From an uncultured Clostridia bacterium (GTDB taxonomy: Bacteria > Bacillota > Clostridia > Oscillospirales > QAMX01): DNA of 50,585 nt. The stretch lies in assembly GCA_944376195.1 (NCBI GenBank), contig CALWBW010000013.1, positions 1 through 50,585 of the forward strand. The letters run 5' to 3'. Positions 50,572 through 50,585 of the stretch are shown here, in pieces. Numbering within the stretch: position 1 is the first letter of the stretch; each line of letters begins with the position of its first letter. The position numbers and the translations under genes are program-made. A model generated the notes under the pieces. The model searched no databases. It saw only the letters and a program-made list of their open reading frames with translations, and was not told where the DNA came from.

Positions 50572-50585
50572 TTGACAAAGCGAGC
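50572..50585 (+). promoter_or_regulatory. Second promoter P2 (-35 box only, cut by window end)
   Basis: Perfect TTGACA (50572-50577) in an A-rich context, 105 bp downstream of the P1 -35 box. The -10 would lie beyond the window. Tandem promoters are typical of rRNA operons. Confidence 0.6.

Overview
The window is a chromosomal segment of a low- to mid-GC, endospore-forming member of the Clostridia, most likely Oscillospirales/Ruminococcaceae-like. The evidence is a complete sigG with a forespore-type promoter, a GerA/GerC/GerB germinant-receptor cluster, gerW (ytfJ), the rpsO-pnp-M16 peptidase order seen in Firmicutes, a spore-former-style D,D-carboxypeptidase, and the IspH-S1 fusion protein typical of Clostridia. 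Genus cannot be read from the sequence alone.

Layout. (1) 1-7.5 kb: sigG, a tiny cysteine-rich membrane peptide, then a leftward block rpsO-pnp-Nudix-M16 peptidase-SLH protein. (2) 7.6-13.7 kb: an SH3/NlpC-like lipoprotein that has lost its catalytic Cys, and a marR-ABC-ABC multidrug exporter operon with a palindrome over its -10 box. (3) 13.8-14.0 kb: tRNA-Asp(GTC) and tRNA-Thr(GGT) behind one strong promoter. (4) 13,935-27,874: a 13.9-kb integrated element inserted in the 3' half of tRNA-Thr, bounded by perfect 46-bp direct repeats. It carries a tyrosine integrase, a leftward helicase/J-domain/unknown-protein module run by two operator systems, a second short tyrosine recombinase with its own cluster of TTCGTAT/ATACGAA sites, and a rightward zinc-ribbon/FxLYD/lipoprotein cargo facing an SLH surface protein coupled to an XRE regulator. 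I see no relaxase, type IV secretion, primase, replication initiator, capsid or terminase genes. (5) 28.1-35.6 kb: aldo/keto reductase, divergent-PAP2 protein, nitroreductase, RluA-type pseudouridine synthase and a complete potABCD polyamine importer. (6) 35.6-39.4 kb: GerA-, GerC- and GerB-type germination genes. (7) 39.4-49.6 kb: a long rightward housekeeping run: site-2 protease, scpA, scpB, DUF2953, gerW, D,D-carboxypeptidase, rluB, RpiR regulator, HI0933-type flavoprotein, cmk, plsC and ispH-S1. (8) 49.8 kb to the end: hpf, then tandem strong promoters in A-rich DNA that look like the start of a stable-RNA (probably rRNA) operon cut off by the window edge.

The most unusual material is in the element. 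It has two recombinases, three exact TTATGTACATAA operators in a divergent promoter, a paired TGACA-N7-TGTCA operator system over a consensus promoter, and an unexplained cell-surface cargo. The insertion also replaced the tRNA-Thr terminator with one of its own, leaving the ancestral terminator beyond attR. Outside the element, the best signals are a long stem-loop in the pnp leader and an internal ribosome-binding site inside ispH-S1. Starts were chosen by ribosome-binding site and family alignment from memory; no database search was possible.
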